Assembly: GCA_026419775.2 (NCBI GenBank)
Contig: JAOPGA020000734.1
Location: 1-64,000 of the forward strand
Direction: 5' to 3'
Origin: Acrasis kona
Taxonomy: Eukaryota > Heterolobosea > Eutetramitea > Acrasida > Acrasidae
DNA length: 64,000 nt
The notes beneath the pieces were generated by a model. The model saw only the letters and a program-made list of their open reading frames with translations, made no database searches and had not been told where the DNA came from. Within the stretch, counting starts at the first letter, position 1. Each line of letters opens with the position of its first letter. Positions 1-8,770 of the stretch are shown piece by piece. A program made the position numbers and the translations under genes.

Positions 1-186
1 ATATTACCAAACAGTAATATATCCCTTGTTGCAGTGATAAATGGAGAAACAAGCAGTGTTGTACCAGTTTATGATCCTACAACGAAAACTACAACAGTTC
101 TTGTTACTAGTTCTAGTAGCAGTGGAGCAGCAACACTTGCATCAGTATCTATACCAATATCTCACAATCTACGACTACAACATTAG
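1..186 (+). CDS. 3' end of a Ser/Thr-rich protein (partial)
   Basis: Frame 1 is open from the first base of the window to a TAG at 184-186, giving 61 residues. The fragment is rich in Ser, Thr and Val, with a run of five serines and a TTKTTT stretch, like the stalk of a surface or secreted protein. The 5' part lies outside the window, so the function cannot be named. It could also be an open frame by chance, because no domain is visible and the tail lacks the hydrophobic end expected of a GPI protein. Confidence 0.35.
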   Translation: MLPNSNISLVAVINGETSSVVPVYDPTTKTTTVLVTSSSSSGAATLASVSIPISHNLRLQH

Positions 187-268
187 TAGAAGCAGCAGTT
201 CCAACTGGAAATCTATTTATTTGTATGGAGCCGTAGCCCAATTAAAGTGTTCGGACGCGACTAGCGGC

Positions 269-823
269 TTATTCATGGTCCATATCGTCTTTGTCTTTCC
301 TCCACCCAAGAGTCTGTTGCCCCCCTTTTAGCTTCTTTGGCGACGAAATGTCCACGACTTCGCTTGCCTTCCTTTTCGAGCTCGCCGAATTTTTCGGAGG
401 TGCTGCAACCTCGGTACTCTGCCGGTCCATAAGCAACTTCAGGATGGCTTTTATGTCCGATTTGGATTCGCTGACATCCTCTCTTAATGCATGGATCGCA
501 TCGTGGTCTTCCTTTTGGGCGATCTCCAAATCATCTTGTCTTACCGCGATTGTTTTAATCTCCTCCCTACATTCCGAAATGTTTGTGGCCATCTTTTCTT
601 GAGCTGCGGCCATCGATTTGATTTGGTTTGTGAGGTTGTCGATGCTGGTGGTAGTGGCGTTGTTGACTGGTTGGGGGGCGCGGTTGGATGTTGCTTGACC
701 TGATGAAGATTTTTTATACGGCTTGAACGGGTCTAGGATGAAACCGTCCACCTCAATTTCCTCGAGTGAAGAACTTATGGCTACACATTGTAATTGATTT
801 CTTTGCTGAGCAAGAGAGCTCAA
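269..823 (-). CDS. Coiled-coil, basic-tail protein, probably a 3' exon
   Basis: An open frame of about 184 codons with no ATG near its 5' end. A possible 3' splice site (CTCAG) lies just inside the start, so this may be a terminal exon. The middle (roughly residues 60-125) is a heptad-like, charged coiled coil. It is followed by a basic nuclear-signal-like patch (SSKRKASE, SSPKKLKGG). Base composition is more GC-rich than that of the neighbouring genes. I do not recognise the family. Its position beside the ambiguous-base ORF at 998-1966 suggests it may belong to a repeated or mobile segment, which is inference only. Confidence 0.35.
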   Translation of the reverse strand: MSSLAQQRNQLQCVAISSSLEEIEVDGFILDPFKPYKKSSSGQATSNRAPQPVNNATTTSIDNLTNQIKSMAAAQEKMATNISECREEIKTIAVRQDDLEIAQKEDHDAIHALREDVSESKSDIKAILKLLMDRQSTEVAAPPKNSASSKRKASEVVDISSPKKLKGGQQTLGWRKDKDDMDHE

Positions 824-997
824 ATAGTTTTTGCTTTAGTGATACTTTACAGGGTTAACTCCACACCCCGTGATTTCAAAAGTAGTATGAAAACAGTAAA
901 ATGTCCTGTTTTCAAGGTACAAAAAACAGTAATTTTAATAAAGTATGATAAAAGTAGGAATGGACATAGAATGAGACTTCAATAAAATTCTCAAACA

Positions 998-1966
998 ATG
1001 AGCAGCCTTGAATACAGCAGTGATGAAGAGTCGGACTACAGTCAAGAATGCTCACACGACAGTGAGATGAGTGAAGAGTCGGAAGATGAGGATCATGTCA
1101 GCGTGCCAAAGCATACGTTTGATATTACAAATATCAATCATGATAGCCTGATAATGGGAGGACATTTATGGCGTGAAACATTAATGGACGAGTATGGCCC
1201 GGTGATTTTCACATCAGGCCGCAGTCATNAGGAGAGCATGTTCATTCCATTCCAGGACTTTAAAGAGATCCAACTTGCGTACTTCAACAACAAAGACAAT
1301 TACCGCAAGAAACCTGTTGTTGCGTACATCTGCATTAACCANTATAACATTACTCCAGAGAGTATGATGGAGGCCATTCAGACTCGCAAGTTGAACAAAA
1401 GCCACCCCTATTTTGGTGAGAGCAACATGAGCGCGGTCATCGAACTTTCCAGAATGGAGCAGTCGTCCAACAACATTCAATGCCCAGATACATTGCTGCT
1501 TGCGTTCCTAATGACATTTGCAGAGGTCACTCTTGTAGTATGTGGAACTCATCTATTCGACAACATTTTGTGCTACATTGACATGTTCAAAAATAGTTCT
1601 ATCGGTTCAAACATTAAGCACCTAATCCTTGAAACATCAGCTTCCCGAACAAACATTGAGGATGGATTTTCATTATTTGATGCAGTAAAAAGAAACGGTG
1701 GGAGGTTTTGTCAATTTACCCTTCGCTTTGTGAATGGACCGGCTTTGACATTTGAGAGGAAAGTAGGGGGCTTCTGCTTTATACAAGCCCCGCGAGATCA
1801 TGCTCGTTATTCCAATCGCACAGAAAGTAGGGCAGTCTCGTGTCTTTTAGGTGAGAAGCTGAAAAATTACCGACCTCAATCGGTTAATATTCAGTGCAGA
1901 TTTCTACTATTTCACGATTATGTTACATTTTGTTTTGTTGGCTTCAATATGAAAATGTACCTGTAG
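998..1966 (+). CDS. Acidic-N-terminus protein of unknown function, possibly element-borne
   Basis: A 322-codon frame starting with ATG. The first 35 residues are dominated by Ser, Asp and Glu. The remainder looks globular, with a segment reading GGHLWRETLMDEYGP, but no family is recognised. The sequence has ambiguous bases at 1229 and 1342, each making an undefined residue, which suggests that divergent copies were collapsed in assembly. Its 3' end overlaps the end of the opposite-strand SAP-domain ORF (1944-2540) by 23 bp. That arrangement would fit an insertion junction. A repeated or transposon-derived gene is the likeliest explanation. Confidence 0.4.
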   Translation: MSSLEYSSDEESDYSQECSHDSEMSEESEDEDHVSVPKHTFDITNINHDSLIMGGHLWRETLMDEYGPVIFTSGRSHXESMFIPFQDFKEIQLAYFNNKDNYRKKPVVAYICINXYNITPESMMEAIQTRKLNKSHPYFGESNMSAVIELSRMEQSSNNIQCPDTLLLAFLMTFAEVTLVVCGTHLFDNILCYIDMFKNSSIGSNIKHLILETSASRTNIEDGFSLFDAVKRNGGRFCQFTLRFVNGPALTFERKVGGFCFIQAPRDHARYSNRTESRAVSCLLGEKLKNYRPQSVNIQCRFLLFHDYVTFCFVGFNMKMYL

Positions 1967-2540
1967 TTTGTGCGGCTAAAACTAGACTCGTTTCATTCAA
2001 GATTGGCCGGCTGCTAATAGAAGTATCCTCTTCTGATTGACTTTGAATATGATCAAGTCCAAGCTGTTTTGTAAAGGAAAAGCCTTGAACTCCTGATGTA
2101 GGTTGCAGAATAGACTGACTAAAATAGTCTGGGGGATTGAGAAGGTCTTCAAACTCTTGATTTGGGTTTTGAGGGGTGATGTTGCTTTGGTGCATGGATA
2201 AGTGAGCGGAAATCATTCTACTAGCTTCTGCATCCATTGCATCTGGTCCTGTATCCATAAGGGTGCTTGAAGATGTGATTGAATTCTCAAACACCTTCCT
2301 TTGTAGATTTTCGATCGCCATTTTAACAGCATCTTTGTGATCAAAAATACGCTGAGCCAGTTCATCCTTGTTCCCTGTTAATTTGATGCTGGATGCATTT
2401 TGGCATTGTGTCGCTTTTGCATGTTTTAGGATCGACTTCATGACTTGTATGGTGGCTACCATCTTTTTGGGATTTCCTTCTAGTAGAGCGTCTTTGATAT
2501 GTTCTAGGGTGCCGTTGTCTAGATCAATGTCTGCCTTCAT
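1944..2540 (-). CDS. SAP-like domain protein, truncated
   Basis: A 198-residue ORF from ATG at 2540. Residues about 33-70 read like a SAP DNA-binding helix pair, with the hallmark TGNKDELAQRI. SAP domains bind AT-rich scaffold DNA and are found at the N-terminus of PIAS/Siz SUMO ligases and of other chromatin proteins. The rest is polar and low in structure. No SP-RING follows. The frame instead runs into the opposite-strand ORF at 998-1966 and stops 23 bp inside it. I infer either a gene cut by an insertion or a 5' exon whose downstream exons are missing. It may be unrelated to PIAS. Confidence 0.45.
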   Translation of the reverse strand: MKADIDLDNGTLEHIKDALLEGNPKKMVATIQVMKSILKHAKATQCQNASSIKLTGNKDELAQRIFDHKDAVKMAIENLQRKVFENSITSSSTLMDTGPDAMDAEASRMISAHLSMHQSNITPQNPNQEFEDLLNPPDYFSQSILQPTSGVQGFSFTKQLGLDHIQSQSEEDTSISSRPILNETSLVLAAQTTGTFSY

Positions 2541-2663
2541 TTATGTATTGTTTTATTGGATAGTTTGTAGTTCTTTATTTCTAGCTTTTATACTTTCTGT
2601 ATTAGAAGGTGAAGGTTTGAATAGCAACCTTCAAATTGTAAGGAAGGCTGAAATAGTACATAA

Positions 2664-3119
2664 CAACAGCAATTGGGATTACAATCTATTAATACATTGG
2701 GTCAACCACAACAATCACAACAACAACCACAGGGAAGTGGAGGTGGGTATAATGGTCAACAACAACAACAGGGGGGATCTTATAGAAATGATGCACAGCA
2801 ACAATTGCCACATCAGATTCAAAGAGAGTTGGAAAAGAGAGTTTCCGAATCATCGAATAATGCTGCATTACCTTCGACTCCATCTACATCTTTTGGCGGT
2901 AATAACCAGAGACAAGCACCTTCTCCAATGGTTTCCTCTTCTCCTATTGTCAATAGCGGTGGACACCCATCACATGGTGTCACATCATCTGCAGGTCAGA
3001 ATAGAAGGAACGAAGATGAGGACGATGAAGATGAGGACGAAGAGATGGTGATTCATGATGAGGTCGATGATAGAAAGAAGGATAAGGTCAAGACGGAACC
3101 ATCAAAGGAAGACGAATAA
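2664..3119 (+). CDS. 3' exon of a Gln-rich, acidic-tail protein
   Basis: The frame opens at 2664 after an in-frame stop and has no good ATG. A possible 33-nt-class intron (GTAAGG at 2638, acceptor AG at 2669) would place this as a terminal exon. The product begins with Gln/Gly-rich repeats and continues with Ser/Pro-rich sequence. It ends in a long Asp/Glu run followed by basic residues and VKTEPSKEDE, which contains a consensus-type sumoylation site (VKTE). A nuclear regulatory protein is likely. The missing 5' part, so close to an opposite-strand gene start at 2540, suggests rearrangement. Confidence 0.4.
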   Translation, partial: QQQLGLQSINTLGQPQQSQQQPQGSGGGYNGQQQQQGGSYRNDAQQQLPHQIQRELEKRVSESSNNAALPSTPSTSFGGNNQRQAPSPMVSSSPIVNSGGHPSHGVTSSAGQNRRNEDEDDEDEDEEMVIHDEVDDRKKDKVKTEPSKEDE

Positions 3120-3134
3120 AACAACAACATTTTT

Positions 3135-3636
3135 TCATTTGATCATTTTAATTTTTTCTTTTTCATGTTTGATTAGTGGTACTTGTACTTCTGGTTGTTG
3201 ATTTTGTTCATTTTGTAGTTTTTCTGCAAGTGGCGTTAATACTTGTGTAATGTCTTTTGTTGACTTGTTCTGTGTTGAGGTATACCACTGCAAAGTGTGA
3301 GCGAGAGTTAATTGTCAGACTTACTGATTCTCTGCTATAATCATTCATGATTCTGTTGATTGATATGATTTCTTCATAGCCTCTTTTAATCATCAAGTCT
3401 ATTATTTCTGGATTTTTTTCGTCCATGTTATCACGGAATTGTTGAATAGCATTCATGACAATCATTTGGTCGACTCTTGTGACTAAATCGGGGTTGTGCA
3501 ATGTCATGTTTTGCTTTTCCTCCTCGCTAATAAGTTCATGTGTAGGATCTATACTATGATATCTATCTGCTATTTTGATGATTTTTCTGTAGAGTGAAAG
3601 TACTTCTTTGCTCCTTGATAAGGCTTGTTTTGACAT
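3135..3636 (-). CDS. LYR-motif protein (mitochondrial assembly factor family)
   Basis: Two exons: 3325-3636 and 3135-3287, joined by a 37-nt intron (3288-3324) with GTAAGT..CAG ends. The predicted protein starts MSKQALSRSKEVLSLYRKI, which carries the LYR tripeptide in the first helix, as in the Complex1_LYR/LYRM family. A downstream Arg-rich helix (MIKRGYEEI) fits the rest of the fold. LYR proteins act in the mitochondrial matrix with acyl carrier protein, in Fe-S and respiratory-complex assembly. The second exon is a charged tail longer than in most LYRMs. I chose the ATG that puts LYR about 17 residues in; another lies 7 codons upstream. The specific LYRM subtype is not clear. Confidence 0.65.
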
Positions 3637-3737
3637 GTTTGTGGTTGAGCATAACAATCAATTGAGGACAAATTGAATGCTGAATCCAAAGTAGCGATGA
3701 CTGACAGGCCGATGAGCAACATACCAGCTAAGGCCAT
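3570..3737 (-). CDS. Small ORF with signal-peptide-like start, overlapping the LYR gene
   Basis: A 55-codon ORF from ATG at 3737, in a different frame from the LYR gene whose first codon lies inside it at 3636. The N-terminus reads MALAGMLLIGLSVIATLDSA, a textbook hydrophobic signal or membrane segment. Two cysteines and a polar tail follow. It may be an uncharacterised small secreted or membrane protein, the first exon of a spliced gene, or an upstream ORF on the same transcript. Coding status rests only on the start and on the hydrophobic pattern. Confidence 0.3.
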   Translation of the reverse strand: MALAGMLLIGLSVIATLDSAFNLSSIDCYAQPQTCQNKPYQGAKKYFHSTEKSSK

Positions 3738-4097
3738 TTTATTAAAAAAGGCCTATTGAATTGCAGATATATTGGAGAAACGAACATCGAGAAAATTATA
3801 CATTAACGAAATTAAACAACCAACAAGAATTTTGAAGGCAAATTTAGATGGTATATTTTTGAAGAAAACTTTTATTAGAGCTACTATATGCTAATTGCAT
3901 CACTACGTTCAAACAACAAAAAGAGCTCAGCACCAACGATAAAACCAAATATTCTTTTATTTTAGTCAAAGTATTGTCAATCCATAAAAACCATGTATAA
4001 ATAATTGTAAACCTCTGGAAATAAAACTAGAATTTTCTGGAATCAAACCCAGCAAAAAGAAGACGTAGTTATCAAAAATAAGGAGGAAATAAATGCC
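3738..4097. other. Noncoding spacer
   Basis: About 360 bp of AT-rich sequence between a divergently arranged small ORF and the 2OG fragment. I see no ORF or splice-consistent exons here. It probably holds promoters for both sides. Confidence 0.4.
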
Positions 4098-4370
4098 ATG
4101 GGTTCAATTAAGTGCGAGTTGTTTCAAGACTTCACCCCTAAACAATGCCAGGTATACAACTATGAAGAGAATAACATTTGGTCAGTCTCCAACTTACTAA
4201 GTGCGGAAGAGTGTCAAGAGCTGATATCCCAAAGTGAATCATTCGGCTTTGTGGATGCACTATTATCAGTAGGTACTAGGCAAATTATGAGGAAGGAACA
4301 CGCTGGCAATCTACATGAAGGTGCGGCAATTTCAAAAGACGGCAGATTAGATCCAATTATAGCTTTTTGA
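4098..4370 (+). pseudogene. Truncated start of a 2-oxoglutarate/Fe(II) dioxygenase-like gene
   Basis: A 90-codon frame whose middle reads NIWSVSNLLSAEECQELISQ and then SFGF. This is the typical N-terminal block of prolyl-4-hydroxylase-like and other 2OG-Fe(II) oxygenases (a 'nfLs.eEC..lI...E..GF' pattern). It is followed by a TRQIMRKE stretch where such enzymes carry the 'R..R.N' region. The frame then stops. The metal-binding HxD..H core, expected over the next 100-150 residues, is absent downstream. I see no splice donor that rescues it, so a truncated gene copy is the best reading. Confidence 0.5.
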
Positions 4371-4492
4371 TCCTCATGATAAAAGTTAAAGATAAAGATA
4401 GATTTTATTGATCCACAAGATTATGGTTTAGGGTGACAGAAACGACCAGAATCTTCGAGTCCAGACCTCAAGTAGGCAATGATGTGGACGCT

Positions 4493-5105
4493 CTATACCA
4501 TCCTAAACTTGCGTTCTCGGACTGAGACTAAGCCGTTTTTTGAGGCGTCTTTGGCTATGGCAAGTGGGTACACACCACTCCTCTTCTTGGCTCCTCTCCA
4601 ATTGGTTGGGCGCTTCACGACTTTCACGATGCGCTCGCTGTAGTCGGTATGGTTGGGTAGGCTGTTTTCGCTTGAGGTGTCTTCTGTAACTTTGTCCAAT
4701 TCTTCCGTGTCTTCCTCCATGTCTTTGTCCATGATTTCTTCCTTCTTATCTCCTTGAGGTGTCACTTTAAATTCGAAGGATTTCGTCGATTTCCATTTGT
4801 CTCCTTCTCTTGTTCTCCCTACGGTTTGTTGTTCTTCTTATCGCCGCAAGGAGTCCGTCAGAAGATCCTCTATCCCCAATTATGCGACATTTAATGGACA
4901 ATGGATTCTGTGATGTGGTATGTGCTATGGATCTTTTAAAATGGTTTCTGGTGGGGCTTATGGTGAAGGTAATGTTGTTAATCTTGTGTGTTCCTTGGAT
5001 TGAATCCATCTTACATGATTCTGGGAAGTAGAATTGATACTGTTCGTTAGGGTAGCCTTTGAATGCTACGTTAGCATTAGAGGTGATGGGCTGCCCGATA
5101 CTCAT
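4493..5105 (-). pseudogene. Frameshifted ORF pair, decayed gene of unknown family
   Basis: Two abutting open frames on the minus strand (4767-5105 and 4493-4765) become one reading if a single frame change is allowed near 4770-4800. The second frame is open upstream of that point, through a KSTKSFEFKV stretch. The first part has no recognisable domain and ends in an Arg-rich segment (NRRENKRRR). The second part is acidic, then basic near KRPTNWRGAKKRSG. No GT..AG intron fits the join cleanly. I therefore call it a decayed or mis-sequenced gene without assigning a function. Confidence 0.3.
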
Positions 5106-5311
5106 GATAAAAGAAGAGTAAATTATAGTCTGATGTTGTAGATGTGTTAGCTGTATCGTCAATAGAAAATCTTGGATACAATTTAATTTATCCGCAGAGT
5201 TTACCTCAACATCCGCTTGATCAGGTGTTTGAAGCTTGATTGTTATTTAATGTATTACCACCCTCTTTTAAGACTTGATGTTTTAAGTTATACTGGTTGA
5301 CAAAACTCAAG

Positions 5312-6454
5312 ATGAGCGAGATTATCACACTGCAAATAGGTAGAGAAGGTAACCAAATTGGTGACCATTTTTGGAGTGATGTATTCAATAAGTACTCCAT
5401 TTCTAGTGGTGTAAAGGAGCAACATGACGAACAAACGAATATTTTTTTAAAAGAAAATGAACTTAATGAGTTAACTCCAAGATGTATAGTAATTGGAGAA
5501 TCCGAGTTATTTCAGAGATCGCCTAGCTTTCAAAACCATATTCCTGTATCATTTACAAATAGTTGGGCAGAAGCTTATTATCAAACATTCGAATTTGTTA
5601 AAGAACATATTACAAGCGTAGTGAGAAAAGAAGTTGAAAAGTGTGATAGATTGAAGGGATTTTATATTATTCACAATACATGCGACTCGATAGGAGGAGG
5701 TGTTGGGTCAGCTGTAATTGAGCTTCTCAAGCTTGATTATTCATGCAACACGATAACAACATTTTCTGAAGTTGACGACACCAACTGCTGTAACCTTGCT
5801 ACACCTTACTTTTTAACATTATCTCTTAGTAGTTTAATCAACAATTCTGATCAAGTATACAGTTTGTATAATCGTAGATGTAGGGATTTAAAGAGGGGAG
5901 ACCTTAATAGAATCGTAGCCAACGTTATGTCCGATATAACAGGTACTACAATGATGAACTATGCACCAGGTTGTCATTTTCCTTCAATTTCGATTGCACC
6001 CAAGGGCAGTGTAGTTACTGATTCAGCTCAAATGCTACAGAGCTTGTTTGATCTTAACAAAATGATAACCTGCGATCTTACCAAGGGTATCTGCATTGAT
6101 GCGTTCATTTTATACAAAACTACTCTAAGTAAAAACATTGCTGAGCAATTGTATTTTAATAAATGCTTACCAAAGTGTAAGAATTGGATGAAGTGTGATG
6201 TAATGTCAAACATGTATCCCCTTTCAAACAAACATGGCAATGAAAGGATGACAATGGTATGTTATTCAACGGCTGTTCGACATGTGTTTCAATCAATACA
6301 AGATAAATTTTGTGACTTATTCAATGGCGATAGATATCACTTGTTACAAAATTTTTTTTACTCAGAGGGAATGGAGGAGCTTGATATGACGTCTGCACAT
6401 AATGATTTAATACACACAAAAGAAAGACTAGAAGACCTGGAAAAATTTTGTTAA
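5312..6454 (+). CDS. Highly divergent tubulin-family protein
   Basis: A single-exon ORF of 380 residues. Alignable tubulin landmarks run the full length. They are the T1 loop LQIGREGNQIGDHFW (residues 7-21), helix motif NSWAEAYY, KEVEKCDRLKGFYIIHN before the T4 loop, a glycine loop GGGVGSA (128-134), GDLNRIVANVMSDIT, and a C-terminal YSEGMEELDMTSAHNDL that matches the H11-H12 region. Canonical tubulins are about 440-450 residues, so several internal loops are shortened. The acidic C-terminal tail is missing. The usual GGGTGSG is altered at two positions, so GTP handling may differ. ATG at 5312 is chosen because it gives the expected start just before IITLQIG. It is not a decayed gene, since the frame is intact. 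Confidence 0.75.
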   Translation: MSEIITLQIGREGNQIGDHFWSDVFNKYSISSGVKEQHDEQTNIFLKENELNELTPRCIVIGESELFQRSPSFQNHIPVSFTNSWAEAYYQTFEFVKEHITSVVRKEVEKCDRLKGFYIIHNTCDSIGGGVGSAVIELLKLDYSCNTITTFSEVDDTNCCNLATPYFLTLSLSSLINNSDQVYSLYNRRCRDLKRGDLNRIVANVMSDITGTTMMNYAPGCHFPSISIAPKGSVVTDSAQMLQSLFDLNKMITCDLTKGICIDAFILYKTTLSKNIAEQLYFNKCLPKCKNWMKCDVMSNMYPLSNKHGNERMTMVCYSTAVRHVFQSIQDKFCDLFNGDRYHLLQNFFYSEGMEELDMTSAHNDLIHTKERLEDLEKFC

Positions 6455-6496
6455 CAATGTGTGGTTTTCGAAGTGATTTATACAAGAGATCATCGT

Positions 6497-6844
6497 TCAA
6501 TCTTCATTCCTCTTCTTCGTTATTGTCAGTGAGTGGAGGCGATAGTTTGGTAAATAAACATTTTTATCCTTAGTAATCATCTTGTCCACAGGATTTGGAT
6601 CGACGCCCATCTCAAAGATGTTCTTCTATCTTCTTTACAACTTCCATCATCCGATGTTACAGTAGGATTTAAGTGAAGACATTTCCAGACTACTTTGTTT
6701 GACACATCTCTGGTTGAGAAGTGTTGGACATGTCTAAAAAAGTTGATAACAATTTTACTTTTGGGCCCGTGTCCTAATAGAGCGTGTATATTTCATACTG
6801 ATCCGAATCTGAGGTTACTTACTGATGACGTTGAACCACGACAT
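6497..6844 (-). CDS. Small three-exon gene of unknown function
   Basis: Exons 6823-6844, 6661-6773 and 6497-6625 are joined by introns of 49 nt (GTAAGT..TAG) and 35 nt (GTAACA..TAG). The spliced length is 264 nt, a multiple of three, giving 87 residues. The N-terminus (MSWFNVIRHGPKSKIVINFF) is basic and amphipathic, compatible with a mitochondrial presequence. The C-terminal exon contains NIFEMGVDPNPVDKMITKD and ends KKRNED. Neither intron is needed merely to escape stops, because both sit at phase-consistent GT..AG pairs in the size class of the other introns. The family is not recognised. Its start lies 11 bp from the ATG of the next gene on the plus strand. Confidence 0.5.
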
Positions 6845-6855
6845 TGACAAGTGTC

Positions 6856-7653
6856 ATGCAGAGAAAGGAGGCCAAAGCGTACGTTCGTCATATTGAGTAT
6901 CAGATCGTCAAGACCATCAAGACGTCAAAGGGTGATAAGGTAACAGAGAGGAACTTCGCAGTCAATCTATACAAGAAGTTGGGGACTAACTCTGATGAGA
7001 TCATACTTCAGGAGGGTGATGAAGGTGACGGTTTGAAGATAAATATTCAAGACTATCACTCTGAGAACTTGTCTGCCATGACATTAAAGAATTTCGTTGG
7101 TTCAGTGACAAACACGGATGTTGCGTTCAAGTACATTACTAAGTCGAATGACAAAAAAGCAAGTACACTTGTCTTTTTATCTCACGGTTATGAAATCTCG
7201 AACAATAGCTTGATGAGCGACTCTGGTAATCACAATCACGCCTATGTTGTGGACTTTAATGAGAAACTAGACAATTCCCCATTTGAACATAGAACAGAGG
7301 GAACAATCACTTATGAACAGTATATCAAAAGTTTAAAGGAAGGTAACTTTTTCAACTCCAAGTTGAAAAATACCTTTCTGTTCCCTCATGATGATAATTG
7401 GGTGCAGAGGCATACTGAGCAGATTACAGAAGCTGTAAACAACCTTGACATTGATGTGTACATTCTTAACGAAATCACAGGTGAAGTTCCTACTTCACTC
7501 ATGAGTGTACTAGAGTCATTGGACATCCAACAGTACGCAAAAATCTTGGTCTTTACTTGCCGATCGGAAGTTGGTAAGGGAAAGGGTGATTTTGGGTTGG
7601 GCAATCCCTTAGCAAAATCCAAATTTGCAGAGTTGGAGAAGACTTATGAATAA
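6856..7653 (+). CDS. Unknown protein with possible caspase/CHAT-type His and Cys motifs
   Basis: A single-exon ORF of 265 residues from ATG at 6856. Two hydrophobic strands end in LVFLSHGYE (His110-Gly) and KILVFTCRSEVGKG (Cys235). This is the spacing-independent pair of motifs seen in clan-CD peptidases such as caspases, and in CHAT domains, where a His-Gly follows one strand and a Cys follows the next. The region between them is longer than usual, and the sequence is otherwise unfamiliar, so the assignment is tentative. The N-terminal 80 residues are charged. The neighbouring tubulin and minus-strand small gene give no functional hint. Confidence 0.5.
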   Translation: MQRKEAKAYVRHIEYQIVKTIKTSKGDKVTERNFAVNLYKKLGTNSDEIILQEGDEGDGLKINIQDYHSENLSAMTLKNFVGSVTNTDVAFKYITKSNDKKASTLVFLSHGYEISNNSLMSDSGNHNHAYVVDFNEKLDNSPFEHRTEGTITYEQYIKSLKEGNFFNSKLKNTFLFPHDDNWVQRHTEQITEAVNNLDIDVYILNEITGEVPTSLMSVLESLDIQQYAKILVFTCRSEVGKGKGDFGLGNPLAKSKFAELEKTYE

Positions 7654-7695
7654 AAGCGATTTTTCAACTACCACAATTGTTTCTAAATAATATAT

Positions 7696-7914
7696 TTGTT
7701 AACGTCATGTCTACTTGTCATTGTGGATATGGCTGAGCTAAGTGGCAAGCATACAGGTTACATATTATCTAATCATGTTGTTGAAGTTGCAAAGAAGTAT
7801 AGTCTGGAGAAGAAGATCCTATGCATCACATCTGGTAATGCGTTAAACAACGGAACTCTTGTTGAGAATCTGCTGATCTCTCTTCAGCTTTTTAGAAGTT
7901 GCTTGTCGTTGTAA
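7696..7914 (+). mobile_element. hAT transposase fragment (decayed)
   Basis: The translated stretch reads VDMAELSGKHTGYILSNHVV and then KKILCITSGNALNN. It matches the conserved hAT-superfamily transposase segment around 'l.g.HTGenia..l' and 'kil.iTtDNAsNN'. The catalytic-region Asp of the 'TDNA' block is replaced (SGNA). The frame is isolated, has no upstream BED finger and no C-terminal dimerisation domain. It is therefore a non-functional remnant of a cut-and-paste DNA transposon. Confidence 0.6.
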
Positions 7915-8684
7915 CATCCCGGCAACGCCGATTTGAGACACAAAATAGATAATTTTAGTTCCATCAATCAACAACGAATGGATCTCGATTGGTTTGTCAA
8001 AATCCATGCATACTACTTGGCTGTACAAAGTTTCTTCATCAAGCGGAGCACATTCATAATCAAAATATTATCATAGACTAATCACCACTACCAAGATCAA
8101 AAGCCATGTAGGAGCACTTTGCAACAAAGCAGTAATCGATTTGTTGAACTTCCTGGGACACAATTTATTGGACATGATTAAAGAACACAAATTTAATCCC
8201 GGAGCAAATAGAAGAGCCAGAGAGTAATTGTAAAGTAGACCCTACACCTTGTACAAGGTGGGTTTAAATAAATTCTACATTTGACTATTCACCACTAGTA
8301 TTATGCTTTCGCAAGTGAGGAGCTCTCATGTGTGCATTGAGATCCTTCAGATTCAATACACCGTACTCGGTTTGTACTCATAAAAAATAAAGGGGATCCC
8401 CTTGAGACGTGATAAATTTTTATTGTTTTAATCAGTTATACTAAAACTACCACTTATTGTGTTAAGATCCTCGATATCAAAAATCCTAAAATAAGACTTA
8501 AGTCGTATTTCAGGTCTGATATTAGATAAAATTCCAAACAGTTTTTGGAATGACAATCCTTAACTACTTCTAGTATTCACAAATCTTTACATTCTACTCC
8601 TTCCCGTTTTTGATTTTGATTAAATGCGTGCGGTGTGGCCTATTTTAAACTGAATTCTCCATGCAAGGAGAGTTTACAGATTTT
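7915..8684. other. Noncoding, probably decayed transposon sequence
   Basis: About 770 bp with stops in all frames and only short coding-like patches. It lies between the hAT fragment and the next element. I can identify no gene, RNA or clear terminal repeat in it. Confidence 0.4.
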
Positions 8685-8770
8685 GACTCTAAGTGGAGAC
8701 TCTAAACTCTAAGTTTTTTGCCCAAATTAGGAACTAGCGGGACTCTAACCGAATTAGGAACGGACTCTAA
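8685..8770 (+). repeat. Left cluster of GACTCTAA-type motifs
   Basis: The 8-mer GACTCTAA occurs at 8685-8692 and 8698-8705, with related copies close by and further copies near 8741 and 8763. The inverse complement TTAGAGTC recurs in the right cluster at 10010-10084. The arrangement resembles subterminal inverted repeats of a DNA transposon. Confidence 0.4.
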
